A stretch of 64,000 nt of DNA from Bacillus tuaregi (lineage in GTDB: Bacteria > Bacillota > Bacilli > Bacillales > Cytobacillaceae), in NCBI RefSeq assembly GCF_900104575.1, contig NZ_LT629731.1, positions 2,430,689 to 2,494,688 on the forward strand, in the 5' to 3' direction. The notes beneath the pieces were generated by a model. The model saw only the letters and a program-made list of their open reading frames with translations. It did no database searches and had not been told where the DNA came from. The position numbers were made by a program, and so were the translations under genes. This document shows positions 37,050 to 45,899 of this stretch, piece by piece (position 1 is the first letter of the stretch; every line of letters starts with the position of its first letter).

Positions 37050-37190
37050 AGGAAATAAATGAACAATCACTTTTATATTGGGCGATTCATGAATACGGAA
37101 GCGGAAGAAGCACTTTTGAAGATAAAAAAGCAACAAATGAATATTTTCGTTACTTAAACAATGAACTAGCGGGAAAAATGATTGGATAAG
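37050..37190 (+). pseudogene. Gene fragment (about 45 codons)
   Basis: An open stretch encodes KEINEQSLLYWAIHEYGSG and onward to NNELAGKMIG then stop, with no start codon or ribosome-binding site. It reads like the internal piece of a larger protein. Only a remnant is supportable. Confidence 0.4.
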
Positions 37191-37247
37191 AACTTCGGTA
37201 TCTAGACTATGTTGAATTATATGCGATAGACTACGTACCACAAAACT

Positions 37248-37448
37248 CTAAATACCTAATGAGAAAAAGGACCACTTTAACTTGTCAGGAACAATTTCAC
37301 CGTCAGGATAGTGTTTTACCCATACTCCGTCTTTTTTATATACAATATACGTATTATTTGCTTTTGCATCGATTAATGCACGCTCTCCAGTCATTTTTAC
37401 CCATTTTTCTATCCATTCATATTTTCTTTTCGGTTTTTGTTCGGTCAT
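37248..37448 (-). CDS. Small hypothetical protein (66 aa)
   Basis: A basic N terminus (MTEQKPKRKYEWIEKWVKMT) and a short beta-rich end. The ribosome-binding site is weak (AGGATTG). It lies near a DnaA-like gene on the same strand. Function unknown. Confidence 0.5.
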   Translation of the reverse strand: MTEQKPKRKYEWIEKWVKMTGERALIDAKANNTYIVYKKDGVWVKHYPDGEIVPDKLKWSFFSLGI

Positions 37449-37614
37449 TACAATCCTATTCTTTTAAATTATAGCTAGAAATTAAGAAAGATGACTTCTG
37501 CTTGTTTCCTTTATTATTTTAATAATTCCATTCGCAATTAAAGGCTTTCTTAAAGCTCAATGTCTAACTTCAGAAAACATATTACAATTCTCCACTTTGT
37601 TGCTTTATTAAAAC

Positions 37615-38019
37615 TCACAATTTATTCTGCTGAAGTTGTTCCAACCGATCTATCCTTTTCTCCAATTCGCCTATTTTTTCCTGTTGCTGCAGAATTAACT
37701 CGCTCTGTTCCTCCACTAGCTGTTTTAACTTATCATAACTGGTTAATTCACTTGTATAACGAAAATCAGCATGATTTGAAGGCGTCTGCTCATCAGAAGA
37801 AATAATTTCAATTTCATAGGTTCTTCCCGCGACTTCTCGGATTGAATCAAAAATAAGGTTTTTATAACGGCCTTCTAACCACTCTTTAGTAAAACTGTTT
37901 GGAGCTTTTACAAAAACAATATCATCTTTTATTTCAATTTCAGTGTTCTTAAACCAAGTTTCGTAGGCTGGTTTGGAAATAACTTCAGCAATTTTAGCTA
38001 GTACAACAGTCCATTCCAT
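37615..38019 (-). CDS. DnaA domain I-like protein with C-terminal coiled coil (134 aa)
   Basis: Residues 1-80 match DnaA domain I: W...VLAKIAEVISKPAYETWF, VFVKAPNSFTKEWLEGRYKNLI, then GRTYEIEI. There is no AAA ATPase and no DNA-binding domain; instead a coiled coil (QSELILQQQEKIGELEKRID) ends the protein. DnaA domain I binds DnaB, DiaA/SirA-type regulators and itself, so a free copy could compete with DnaA. It is a real gene by its open frame and composition. Role is inferred. Confidence 0.8.
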   Translation of the reverse strand: MEWTVVLAKIAEVISKPAYETWFKNTEIEIKDDIVFVKAPNSFTKEWLEGRYKNLIFDSIREVAGRTYEIEIISSDEQTPSNHADFRYTSELTSYDKLKQLVEEQSELILQQQEKIGELEKRIDRLEQLQQNKL

Positions 38020-38162
38020 AATTTTCTTCCTCTTCTTTTAATATTTTATTGCAAAAAAATCTGTTAAAATTTGATTAGATGCAAATGATCTTTTATAAAA
38101 ATGTACGTCAATGAGAGACTTTATACATAAAGGTTTTGCTCTTAAATTTGTAAGAATTAGAG

Positions 38163-38678
38163 GTGATTAAAATTCTCCCAAAAAAGTGGATTAATAATGG
38201 TAAAGAGCCGTTCTCCTTACATAATTTTCATCTGGTTCGGAATCAACAACGCTTATACATTAACAAACCAAAAGGCGGTTTTTGGCTTTCAGAGTATACT
38301 CCAAATCAGAAATTTCCTAGTCATTGGCATTGGTTGGCTAAGAGTAACGGGTATTCTTTGAAACCCAATAATTATATATATATCTTAACTGATCATCCTA
38401 ATATTTTTATAATAAAAAATAAAGCTGATTATAATAAACTTATCTCTTTCTACTGTATTAAATACAGCAATCCCTTAATAAGTGAAATTTCTTTAAACTG
38501 TATTGACTTTGAAGAATTAAATAAGGATTGGAATGGTATTTACCTTACTGAAAATGGATTAGAAGAAACCAGTACCTGTTTTGAACATCCTAACTTTTCT
38601 TCGTGGGATTGTTCATCCTTAATCATTTTTGATCCAATTATTTTGAATAACTATTTTTCGTTACAGAAGGGCTTTTGA
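38163..38678 (+). CDS. Hypothetical protein with KPKGGFWLSEY motif (171 aa)
   Basis: The N-terminal part has LYINKPKGGFWLSEYTP...SHWHWLAKSNGY, like a KPxGGLWxS...W pattern I associate with ADP-ribosyltransferase-like phage and toxin proteins; that link is tentative. GTG start; the upstream GAGGTG overlaps it, so the start is not certain. AT-rich. Confidence 0.55.
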   Translation: MIKILPKKWINNGKEPFSLHNFHLVRNQQRLYINKPKGGFWLSEYTPNQKFPSHWHWLAKSNGYSLKPNNYIYILTDHPNIFIIKNKADYNKLISFYCIKYSNPLISEISLNCIDFEELNKDWNGIYLTENGLEETSTCFEHPNFSSWDCSSLIIFDPIILNNYFSLQKGF

Positions 38679-38935
38679 TAGACTATTAATTTTCTCAAGT
38701 CCAAAAGACTACTTAATTATTATTAAAATTAAAAGTACATAGGAAAGAACCTTATACACTTATTTTACTATCATATTTTGTTCGTTCAAACAAGCCTTTT
38801 ACCACTCTTATAATTAATATTTATAGTTCGTAAAAAAGGAATACCAACATCTGAATCATCCACTTATAAAAACAAACTTATGTTTACTGACCGTCTCCTT
38901 TTCTCCCTAATGCCACTATATTTTGTTTAAATAAA

Positions 38936-38973
38936 AAACCCCTAATAATCATAATTATGGTTATTAGGGGTTT
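38936..38973 (-). terminator. Terminator of the small Ser/Lys-rich gene
   Basis: A perfect 13-bp stem (38936-38948 with 38961-38973) beyond the stop of the 38998 gene. Confidence 0.85.
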
Positions 38974-38997
38974 AGATTTATATTTTTGTTCGTAATC

Positions 38998-39135
38998 TTA
39001 CTTACCTTTTGCTTGAGATAATACAGAGCCAGCTAAGCTTTTGGCTGTCTTGCTTGAACTTTTACTTTTTAAAACCCTTGAAGCCTTGCTTGCAAGTTTA
39101 GAGCTTGATGTTTTTCTAGAGTTGGATTTTGCCAT
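38998..39135 (-). CDS. Ser/Lys/Ala-rich small basic protein (45 aa)
   Basis: MAKSNSRKTSSSKLASKASR then KSKSSSKTAKSLAGSVLSQAKGK: a low-complexity, very basic protein with no hydrophobic core. Similar short proteins appear near phage and mobile genes. AAAGGGG is 9 bases before the ATG at 39135. Likely nucleic-acid binding or a phage/ICE accessory protein. Confidence 0.7.
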   Translation of the reverse strand: MAKSNSRKTSSSKLASKASRVLKSKSSSKTAKSLAGSVLSQAKGK

Positions 39136-39296
39136 TCTATTCTTGCCCCTTTCAAAAATATATAATGGAAATTCCTTCCCACCTATAGAATATATTATAT
39201 CACTCTACAAAACCAAAACTACTAAATATAGCAGGAACAAACTTTCTTTTATTACTATATATAGTTTTGGTGTTTAGTAATATAAAATACGAATGC

Positions 39297-40319
39297 TTAT
39301 TTTCTAAGTTGGAGACCTACCATGTCGGCAGTACTTACTAGTGCTTTTTTTATCGTATCTCCCCCCAAAACTCTCTCTCTTTTGCTATAATGATCAGCAA
39401 TCTCTTTGATATTCCATTTTTGAACTTGATACCTTACTAACCATTCAAAATGCTCCAAACTTCTTTTTTCTTTTCCCTCTACATAACCCATTTTCTTCAT
39501 ATGTGCTTCCGTACGTTTTCTATACAATTCTTTATATTTTTTATAGGCTACATCTAGCATTTTTTCAAATTCACTCCAAGTGTCATTTCGCGGATCCCAC
39601 CCTTCACAAAAGGTAAAATTTCCAATTTTCTCCTTTTCTCCTTTTAATGCATAATATATATCTAGCCCATAACTCTCCCGTATATTTTCATAATCACTTG
39701 CTGCATCTTCCATTTCATCTAGAATCTTATATTGATATAAATTTTGAAGACTGGGAGTAAAAAGGAATGGAAACTCCTTTCCTGAAAAGATCTCGTCATC
39801 ATTTCTTACTTTTTCTACATCTTCACATTCATCCTCTATATAAACAGGATCTGTTATTGACCAATTAAGAAAATCTCTTGGTGTCTCTCTACCTATTTTG
39901 CTGAAAAACTCATTCCACTCGTCAACACTCTTAGGGTGATCCCTTTTATCTGGAATAGCCCATACAGCAATTTCTAAAAATATTTTATTCCCCATCAAGT
40001 CATCAACTAAATTATATTTTTTAGCCCAATTTATGATCGTTTCTTTCAACTTGAGTAAATGGGCATTATAATGTGTGTTTGCCTTTTCAAATACATCCCA
40101 ATCATCTATAAAACTACGATTATTCTCTCTTTGCATTTCATGAATTTTTTCTGTTTCTGTATACAAGGGAATAATATCATCTAAGTCTTTAGTAAATTGA
40201 GGTTCAAGATGTTCTGCAACGCGTAGAAAATATGTTATAGCTTGATATTGATAATAGTTTGTAAAAACTGGAATGTTTTTTATTTTATCCCTTTCAGGAT
40301 GGAAGAAAACTTTTTCCAT
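39297..40319 (-). CDS. Hypothetical protein (340 aa)
   Basis: A soluble, charged, helical protein. A C-terminal part (VQKWNIKEIADHYSK) could be a helix-turn-helix. GAGGTGG lies 5 bases before the ATG at 40319; the longer frame has none. I do not recognise the family. Confidence 0.65.
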   Translation of the reverse strand: MEKVFFHPERDKIKNIPVFTNYYQYQAITYFLRVAEHLEPQFTKDLDDIIPLYTETEKIHEMQRENNRSFIDDWDVFEKANTHYNAHLLKLKETIINWAKKYNLVDDLMGNKIFLEIAVWAIPDKRDHPKSVDEWNEFFSKIGRETPRDFLNWSITDPVYIEDECEDVEKVRNDDEIFSGKEFPFLFTPSLQNLYQYKILDEMEDAASDYENIRESYGLDIYYALKGEKEKIGNFTFCEGWDPRNDTWSEFEKMLDVAYKKYKELYRKRTEAHMKKMGYVEGKEKRSLEHFEWLVRYQVQKWNIKEIADHYSKRERVLGGDTIKKALVSTADMVGLQLRK

Positions 40320-40936
40320 GCTAACCACCTCAATCATTTATTTACTAGTATTTTCTCAACTTTTTATGAGGATTGATAGGAAATAAGAAAAGTTTTTTAA
40401 ATTCTTATCTGTAATATGTAATTTAGGAGTCAGAATTTTGTATCTAATGAGATCATCTATCCAAACTTTGCTTTAATTTCATCATATAGTGCTTTTCAGA
40501 CATAGGAAAAAGCATTAGTTCACATGAAGAACTTGAACAAGTAATTGATTATACGTATAAACTTCAAAAAGGTAGATGTTATTACAGTAATCTGCCACTA
40601 CCAAAACTAGGGGGAGATGTACCCGATTGAAAAGATATGCATTCTGGATTATATTCCATTCCTGAAACGTATTTTCCAATCTGTGGAGTATCAGAAAAAG
40701 CTGCAGAAAAAAAGTATTACAACTTTAAATAAACACCAGTTGTATTTGGCAATCAAGAAGTGGTTCTTTCCAGTGTTAGTTGAGTCACAAAATCTGCACA
40801 AATCAAATTTTTATCAAGTAGTTTGATTAATTCATTCATATCACGAACTCTTCAATAATCTTTTGTTTGCCTGAGATTAGAGTAAAGCCCCAATTCAAAC
40901 AAAGTTGGAAAAAACACAAGAAATGCCGTTTATGGC
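40320..40936. other. Degenerate coding remnants left of IS66 copy 1
   Basis: Short open stretches (about 40495-40630 reading SISSHEELEQVIDYTYK; 40872-40936) without starts or sites. They look like decayed genes; nothing complete is seen. Confidence 0.4.
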
Positions 40937-41023
40937 GTAAGCCCGTATTCAAACGACGCATATAAATAGAGCTGCACCTCCTGTAATATGATCATATCAA
41001 TATTAAAGGGAGGTGCTTTTCAT

Positions 41024-41215
41024 ATGCCAGATCAAAAACTGACTATGGTTCCCGTTACACTTCTTCCTGAAAATAAAAGTAACTCCGTGTCACCACCAAC
41101 CAGCTCTTCCTCTAGCATCTGCACAATCAAAACAGCAAATGCGGAAATCCTCTTTTATAATGGTGTAGACGAGCACATCATCCTAACAATCATGAGGGAG
41201 TTGAAGCATTGGTGA
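41024..41215 (+). CDS. tnpA: IS66 TnpA accessory protein, copy 1
   Basis: A 63-residue protein beginning MPDQKLTMVPVTLLPE; GGGAGGTG precedes the ATG at 41024. It overlaps tnpB. Confidence 0.85.
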   Translation: MPDQKLTMVPVTLLPENKSNSVSPPTSSSSSICTIKTANAEILFYNGVDEHIILTIMRELKHW

Positions 41216-41565
41216 AACATGATTATACGGATGTGAAAAATATCTATATTGTTTGTGGAAAAACGGATATGAGAAAGGGCATTGACGGATTAGCTGCCCT
41301 GGTTCAAGATTCTCTTGAATTAGATCCTTATGGGGATTCGATATTTCTTTTTTCCGGATGGAAGAAAGATAGATATAAATGTTTATATTTTGATGGAGAT
41401 GGTTTTGCCCTTCTCTATAAGCGTTTAGATAATGGGAAGTTACAATGGCCTAAAGATGAACAAGCAGTACGTAATCTATCCCAAAAACAGCTCAGGTGGC
41501 TGCTCGAAGGCTTAGCTATTCAGCAACCAAAAGCTATTCAATCATCGGAAAAAGGAACTTTTTAA
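41209..41565 (+). CDS. tnpB: IS66 TnpB accessory protein, copy 1
   Basis: A 118-residue protein with the Orf2 signature YIVCGKTDMRKGIDGLA and LFLFSGWKKDRYKCLYFDGDGF-like core (IFLFSGWKKDR...). Start overlaps the tnpA stop, so translation is coupled. Confidence 0.93.
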   Translation: MVKHDYTDVKNIYIVCGKTDMRKGIDGLAALVQDSLELDPYGDSIFLFSGWKKDRYKCLYFDGDGFALLYKRLDNGKLQWPKDEQAVRNLSQKQLRWLLEGLAIQQPKAIQSSEKGTF

Positions 41566-41634
41566 ACACTATTATTTTTTCTTTATCTCCACGTTCGAAC
41601 TGGTTATAATAATAAGAACGAAAACGAACGGAAA

Positions 41635-43227
41635 GTGGTGAATGATATGGTGAAAGCTTCTTCTACGAATGAAAATCAGAACGAGAAAATAATTCGGCTG
41701 CTTGAAGAGCAGTTGGCTCATTCAAATCAACAAAACAAAGAATTATCGAAACAGATTGAAGCATTAACCGATCAAGTACGCCATTTAACTAAGCTTTTAT
41801 ATGGATCAAAAACTGAAAAAACGAAATATAACGCACCAGACGGGCAAGGTACGTTATTTGATGATGACCCGGTTTTTAGCGAACCTGAGCACACAGAAGA
41901 ACAAAGCCAACAGACTATTTCTTATACTGTTGTACGAAAAGTTCAAAAGAAAAAACGAAATGATTCACTGCATGATGGCATTGAAGTAGAAGCTATCCAC
42001 CATCATCCGGAAAATACGACTTGTGACTGTTGCCAAGACCAAATGATTGAAATAGGCAGTTCAATCGTACGTGAAGAGGCTGAATTTATTCCTGCCAGAA
42101 TGAAGAAAATACAACATATTGAGCATGCATATGAATGTAAGAATTGTAAAAGTGATCTATCTCAAAAAGCGCAAATAAAACGTGGAAAAGCACCGCAACC
42201 TCCCATTCAACGTAGTATCGCTGGTCCAAGCGTTCTTGCCAAAGTAATACATGATAAGTTTTCACTATACTTACCACTATACCGACAGGTAAAGGAATGG
42301 GATCGTTCTGGTCTGAGTACTAATGATAAGAACCTTTCAAATTGGGTTATTCGTGCATCGCATGATTGGCTATTGCCTATTTACGAGAATATGAAGCATT
42401 TAATGATGTCTAAATCGCTCATGCATGTCGATGAAACATATGCACAAATTATCAATCGATCCGATGGGAAATCTGGACAAACCAATGCTTATAATTGGGT
42501 ATTTCGAAGTGTGCCGAGTCAAGGACCAATAATAACTCTATTTCAAAGTTCATTATCACGTGGTCGATCTGTTCTTGAAAATTTCATTAAAGGATTTTCC
42601 GGAACGATTATTTGTGATGGTTATTCTGCCTATGACAAAATTGAAGGTGTCACTTTCGCCAATTGCCTTGCGCACGTTCGTCGCTATTGGTTAAAAGTGG
42701 AGAGCAAAAACGGACATATCGGTGTAAAATATTGCGATGAATTATATCGATTGGAAAGGCAATTCAAACACTTGTCTCCAAGTAAGCGCAGAAAAAAACG
42801 ACAAAAATACTCAAGGCCAATCCTTGAGGAATTTCTAGACTGGGTTGAAAAATCCCCATTCTTCGGCAAAAATGCGCTTGCGAAGGCAGCAGAATATACC
42901 TTAAACAGAGCGAATGGTTTAAAAGCATTTTTGATGGATGGTCGTATTGAAATTGATAATAATCCAGCTGAAAATGCCATCCGTCCAAGTGTAGTGGGCC
43001 GAAAGAACTGGATCCACTCAGTAAGTGAGGCTGGCGCAAAGGCCAATGCCATCTGTTTAAGTATTGCAGAAACTGCAAAAGCAAATGGTGTGGATTTTTA
43101 TCGCTATCTATTGAAGTTACTGACGGATTTACCTAATCTAGATATCTATCAACAATCGGATATTTTAAATCAATATATGCCTTGGTCAAAAATGATCCAA
43201 GCTGAATGTGGAATTAACATGAAATAG
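41635..43227 (+). CDS. tnpC: IS66 transposase TnpC, copy 1
   Basis: A 530-residue DDE transposase. It has an N-terminal coiled coil (EEQLAHSNQQNKELSKQIE), a CxxC zinc segment (TCDCC; CKNC), MHVDETYAQI, IICDGYSAYD and the C-terminal RIEIDNNPAENAIRPSVVGRKN that supplies the Glu. Full length and 95%-like identical by eye to copy 2. Confidence 0.96.
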   Translation: MVNDMVKASSTNENQNEKIIRLLEEQLAHSNQQNKELSKQIEALTDQVRHLTKLLYGSKTEKTKYNAPDGQGTLFDDDPVFSEPEHTEEQSQQTISYTVVRKVQKKKRNDSLHDGIEVEAIHHHPENTTCDCCQDQMIEIGSSIVREEAEFIPARMKKIQHIEHAYECKNCKSDLSQKAQIKRGKAPQPPIQRSIAGPSVLAKVIHDKFSLYLPLYRQVKEWDRSGLSTNDKNLSNWVIRASHDWLLPIYENMKHLMMSKSLMHVDETYAQIINRSDGKSGQTNAYNWVFRSVPSQGPIITLFQSSLSRGRSVLENFIKGFSGTIICDGYSAYDKIEGVTFANCLAHVRRYWLKVESKNGHIGVKYCDELYRLERQFKHLSPSKRRKKRQKYSRPILEEFLDWVEKSPFFGKNALAKAAEYTLNRANGLKAFLMDGRIEIDNNPAENAIRPSVVGRKNWIHSVSEAGAKANAICLSIAETAKANGVDFYRYLLKLLTDLPNLDIYQQSDILNQYMPWSKMIQAECGINMK

Positions 43228-43341
43228 CCGTACATCTGACAAAAAAAGTCATGATATACGGCTATTTGTCATGCATACCGGAAAGGTGCGCTTATTTTTA
43301 TAATTCGGGCTTACTTTATGGCAGTATATTTTATGAATAGA

Positions 43342-43396
43342 AAAGAGCCTAAATATACAAGCAGTGAATAAAACCTTGCATATTTTAGGCTCTTTA
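43342..43396. terminator. Large hairpin right of IS66 copy 1
   Basis: AAAGAGCCTAAATAT and ATATTTTAGGCTCTTT pair across about 25 bases. It lies before the convergent 43448 gene. Confidence 0.7.
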
Positions 43397-43447
43397 ACTT
43401 TATTTCTTATTGTATAATCGCTCATTAGTTGAATAAGCATTTTTTTA

Positions 43448-43909
43448 TCACTCGTTATAAAAAGAGTCCCACGTTATTTCCATCCGTTTATATCGGAGTT
43501 TAAAATAACCCCAAGCATCTTCTCCGAAACTCCAAGCAAAGCCCTCGAATGTTTGTACAAAAGAGGATTTATTTTTACCTTTTATATTTTCAGTAACAAT
43601 TGTAAAGTCATTAATTAACTTTAATAGTGGAATCTCAATGTAAGTACAATCTTTAGCAATATTAATTGTTTGTTTTTGAACTTGTGAACAATCATAATAA
43701 CCCGAATCTAAAACTTCGAAATCATAAAAAGCTAATACTAACTCGTTTGTTTCACGTTCATCATCAAATGGATTTAGAGGGTGTTCCTTTGTTAATTCAA
43801 CACATTCTAATACTAGGAATAGATTGTTATTTTCAACTTTGACTTTCTCAATATAAACGGACTGCCAATTAATATATTCAAAGCAATTTTCTGATATATA
43901 TTTTGCCAT
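43448..43909 (-). CDS. Hypothetical protein (153 aa)
   Basis: A soluble beta-rich protein of unknown family (MAKYISENCFEYINWQSVYI start; ends YKRMEITWDSFYNE). AAGGACTG is before the ATG. Layout is like immunity proteins of contact toxins, which is inference only. Confidence 0.65.
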   Translation of the reverse strand: MAKYISENCFEYINWQSVYIEKVKVENNNLFLVLECVELTKEHPLNPFDDERETNELVLAFYDFEVLDSGYYDCSQVQKQTINIAKDCTYIEIPLLKLINDFTIVTENIKGKNKSSFVQTFEGFAWSFGEDAWGYFKLRYKRMEITWDSFYNE

Positions 43910-44028
43910 TTTTTCAGTCCTTTTATTTTATATAATATCATCTTATTTGACGCTTACGACTAAAAGAAATAGAGTATCCCCACTTTTGGAGCTATTACAT
44001 ACAAATCGAATTAATTGCTGACTGATAG

Positions 44029-45804
44029 TTACTTTAAATACCAAAGTTTCGCTAAGTTATAAATTGGATAAGTGTAAAACTTTTCTTGATCCTCTTTCGA
44101 TAACTTGTCAAAGTATACTTCAAACTCGATTTTACTGTCTGATAATATCGAAAGAGCGCACATTATATCTGTTATATGCGTATTTTGAAGTTTTCGTTCG
44201 ATAAGGATTTCTTTTTCTCTAGGTGTAAAATCTCTCATTCTTCTGATAACCTGCATTTTATTTAAGAAATATATTATACTATCTGAATTAGCTTTTTCTA
44301 AATAACAAAAGATATTAAATGTTAAGTTTAAAATTTCTCTTCTGTTAGTGTGGTTATCATAATAATTCAGTATTTTTAACATATAATCATTTGCCAATAC
44401 TGAACTTAAATTACTTTTATACTCCATTGATTTGAAAGAGGCTTCAACAACATTATAATCGAAATTGCTTATTTCCAGCAGATATAAAGGGTCAAATAAT
44501 AAAAATGGACTATGTTCTACCCTCTCAGTGCCATCCTCCAATATAACCTGAATTCTCAAATACTGTTTTAAAGCCTCAAAATTGAACAGGTTAAATACTA
44601 TTTTCTCAGACTTAACTTGAGTAGTAAACAATACAACTTTCAGATTAGCAACTCTAAAGTGCAGAAATGGATTTTCTTTGTTTGATTTTATAGGTTTATA
44701 ATTTTTGTGTAAAACAATCTGAACCAATGCATTTATGGTATTCCAATCGTTTTTTGTAAGACTGTTCAAATCCTCATTAAAATCAATATTTAATCTATTA
44801 AAAGTTTCCACTATATCTTCAAGCTTTTGAAGATAACTGGATAAACCTTTAAACCTTGAGTCACCTTCATATTTGTTTAATTGGATAATTGAACCGTTAA
44901 TATTAATTGATTTAGTTGAAATTATCTCTAACATAAATTTCAAGTCTCTAATACGGTCCTGAATTGGACCCTTTTCATTGAAATTGATTTTGAATTCGTC
45001 ATTTGATTCCTGCCCACCAGCAAAATCTTTTGGAAGTATCATTTCAAAACCATACCCAAATTTCAAGGATACTGTATTCTTTTTTATTATCCTAACAATT
45101 TCGGTATAACGTTTTTCATCATTTGTTCCAACCCATAGTTCGGCTTCTTCAGCTATCTCCTTAATATGCATTTTGTATAGAGGAATATCTAAATTCAGGC
45201 TTTCAATATGTCCATATGCATATGCTTCATTATCAAGCAGATAATTTGTTATATCGACTGATGAAGGGGTAAAAACCTTTATTTTTATGTTATCATAATT
45301 AATCTCTTTATCGATTAATAATGATAAACCCTGTTGTCTGCTATGAAAGATAAAATTTCGGCAAATGAATTCCAATGCTCTATTTTCTGTACCAAGTTTT
45401 TTAAAAGTTTGTGTAACTGATTTTTTATCACCCAAATCAATTAAAATTCTCTTTAAATCGATAGGCAACAAGTCTAGGTAAAAGATTTGAGTTTGTTCAA
45501 TTGATACAATTTCTACAACAAAGAAAATAACTCCACCATTATTATAATAATTTTCCAAGTCAGCTTTACCTATTGAAAATTTTACATCCTTATTAATTTT
45601 TAGTACTTTTCTTCCTTTAACTTGAACAGGTACTTTCCCAAAGAGTGTATCTTTCGTCTGTCTTGAGTTGTCGTATACCCATATTTCTCCGTCCCAAGAT
45701 GGTGTTTTATCATTTACGGGAATTTCATTAGCAAGATAATCGCTACGTAAAATTTCATTTTTAATTGCTGCCACTGCAATTTCTTCAATTTTGCTAGTAT
45801 TCAA
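44029..45804 (-). CDS. DUF4365-domain protein, PD-(D/E)xK-like (591 aa)
   Basis: The N-terminal 150 residues hold a DUF4365-like nuclease fold: SWDGEIWVYDNS (Asp) then KVPVQVKGRK (QxK). The rest is a large helical region of unknown fold. DUF4365 proteins are predicted restriction-like endonucleases, often in defence islands. TTG start with AGGTGTCAGGA before it. Confidence 0.75.
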   Translation of the reverse strand: MNTSKIEEIAVAAIKNEILRSDYLANEIPVNDKTPSWDGEIWVYDNSRQTKDTLFGKVPVQVKGRKVLKINKDVKFSIGKADLENYYNNGGVIFFVVEIVSIEQTQIFYLDLLPIDLKRILIDLGDKKSVTQTFKKLGTENRALEFICRNFIFHSRQQGLSLLIDKEINYDNIKIKVFTPSSVDITNYLLDNEAYAYGHIESLNLDIPLYKMHIKEIAEEAELWVGTNDEKRYTEIVRIIKKNTVSLKFGYGFEMILPKDFAGGQESNDEFKINFNEKGPIQDRIRDLKFMLEIISTKSININGSIIQLNKYEGDSRFKGLSSYLQKLEDIVETFNRLNIDFNEDLNSLTKNDWNTINALVQIVLHKNYKPIKSNKENPFLHFRVANLKVVLFTTQVKSEKIVFNLFNFEALKQYLRIQVILEDGTERVEHSPFLLFDPLYLLEISNFDYNVVEASFKSMEYKSNLSSVLANDYMLKILNYYDNHTNRREILNLTFNIFCYLEKANSDSIIYFLNKMQVIRRMRDFTPREKEILIERKLQNTHITDIMCALSILSDSKIEFEVYFDKLSKEDQEKFYTYPIYNLAKLWYLK

Positions 45805-45899
45805 TTCCTGACACCTTCTCTTGTTGTTTGATAAATAATCAATTCTAAATCATTGATTAAAGATTAAACTATTCACATTAACCTGATATGAATACCTTA

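Larger units (their letters stand above)
40937..43314 (+). mobile_element. IS66-family insertion sequence, copy 1
   Basis: Starts GTAAGCCCGTATTCAAACG and ends ...GAATTATAAAAATAAGC inverse, ending GGGCTTAC; both ends match the second copy. It is flanked by a perfect 8-bp target duplication TTTATGGC (40929-40936 and 43315-43322), the IS66 length. Carries tnpA, tnpB, tnpC in order. Insertion is recent enough to keep the duplication intact. Confidence 0.97.

Noticed and set aside
42684..43084. Minus-strand ORFs in IS66 copy 1
   Set aside because: Antisense to the clear tnpC frame.
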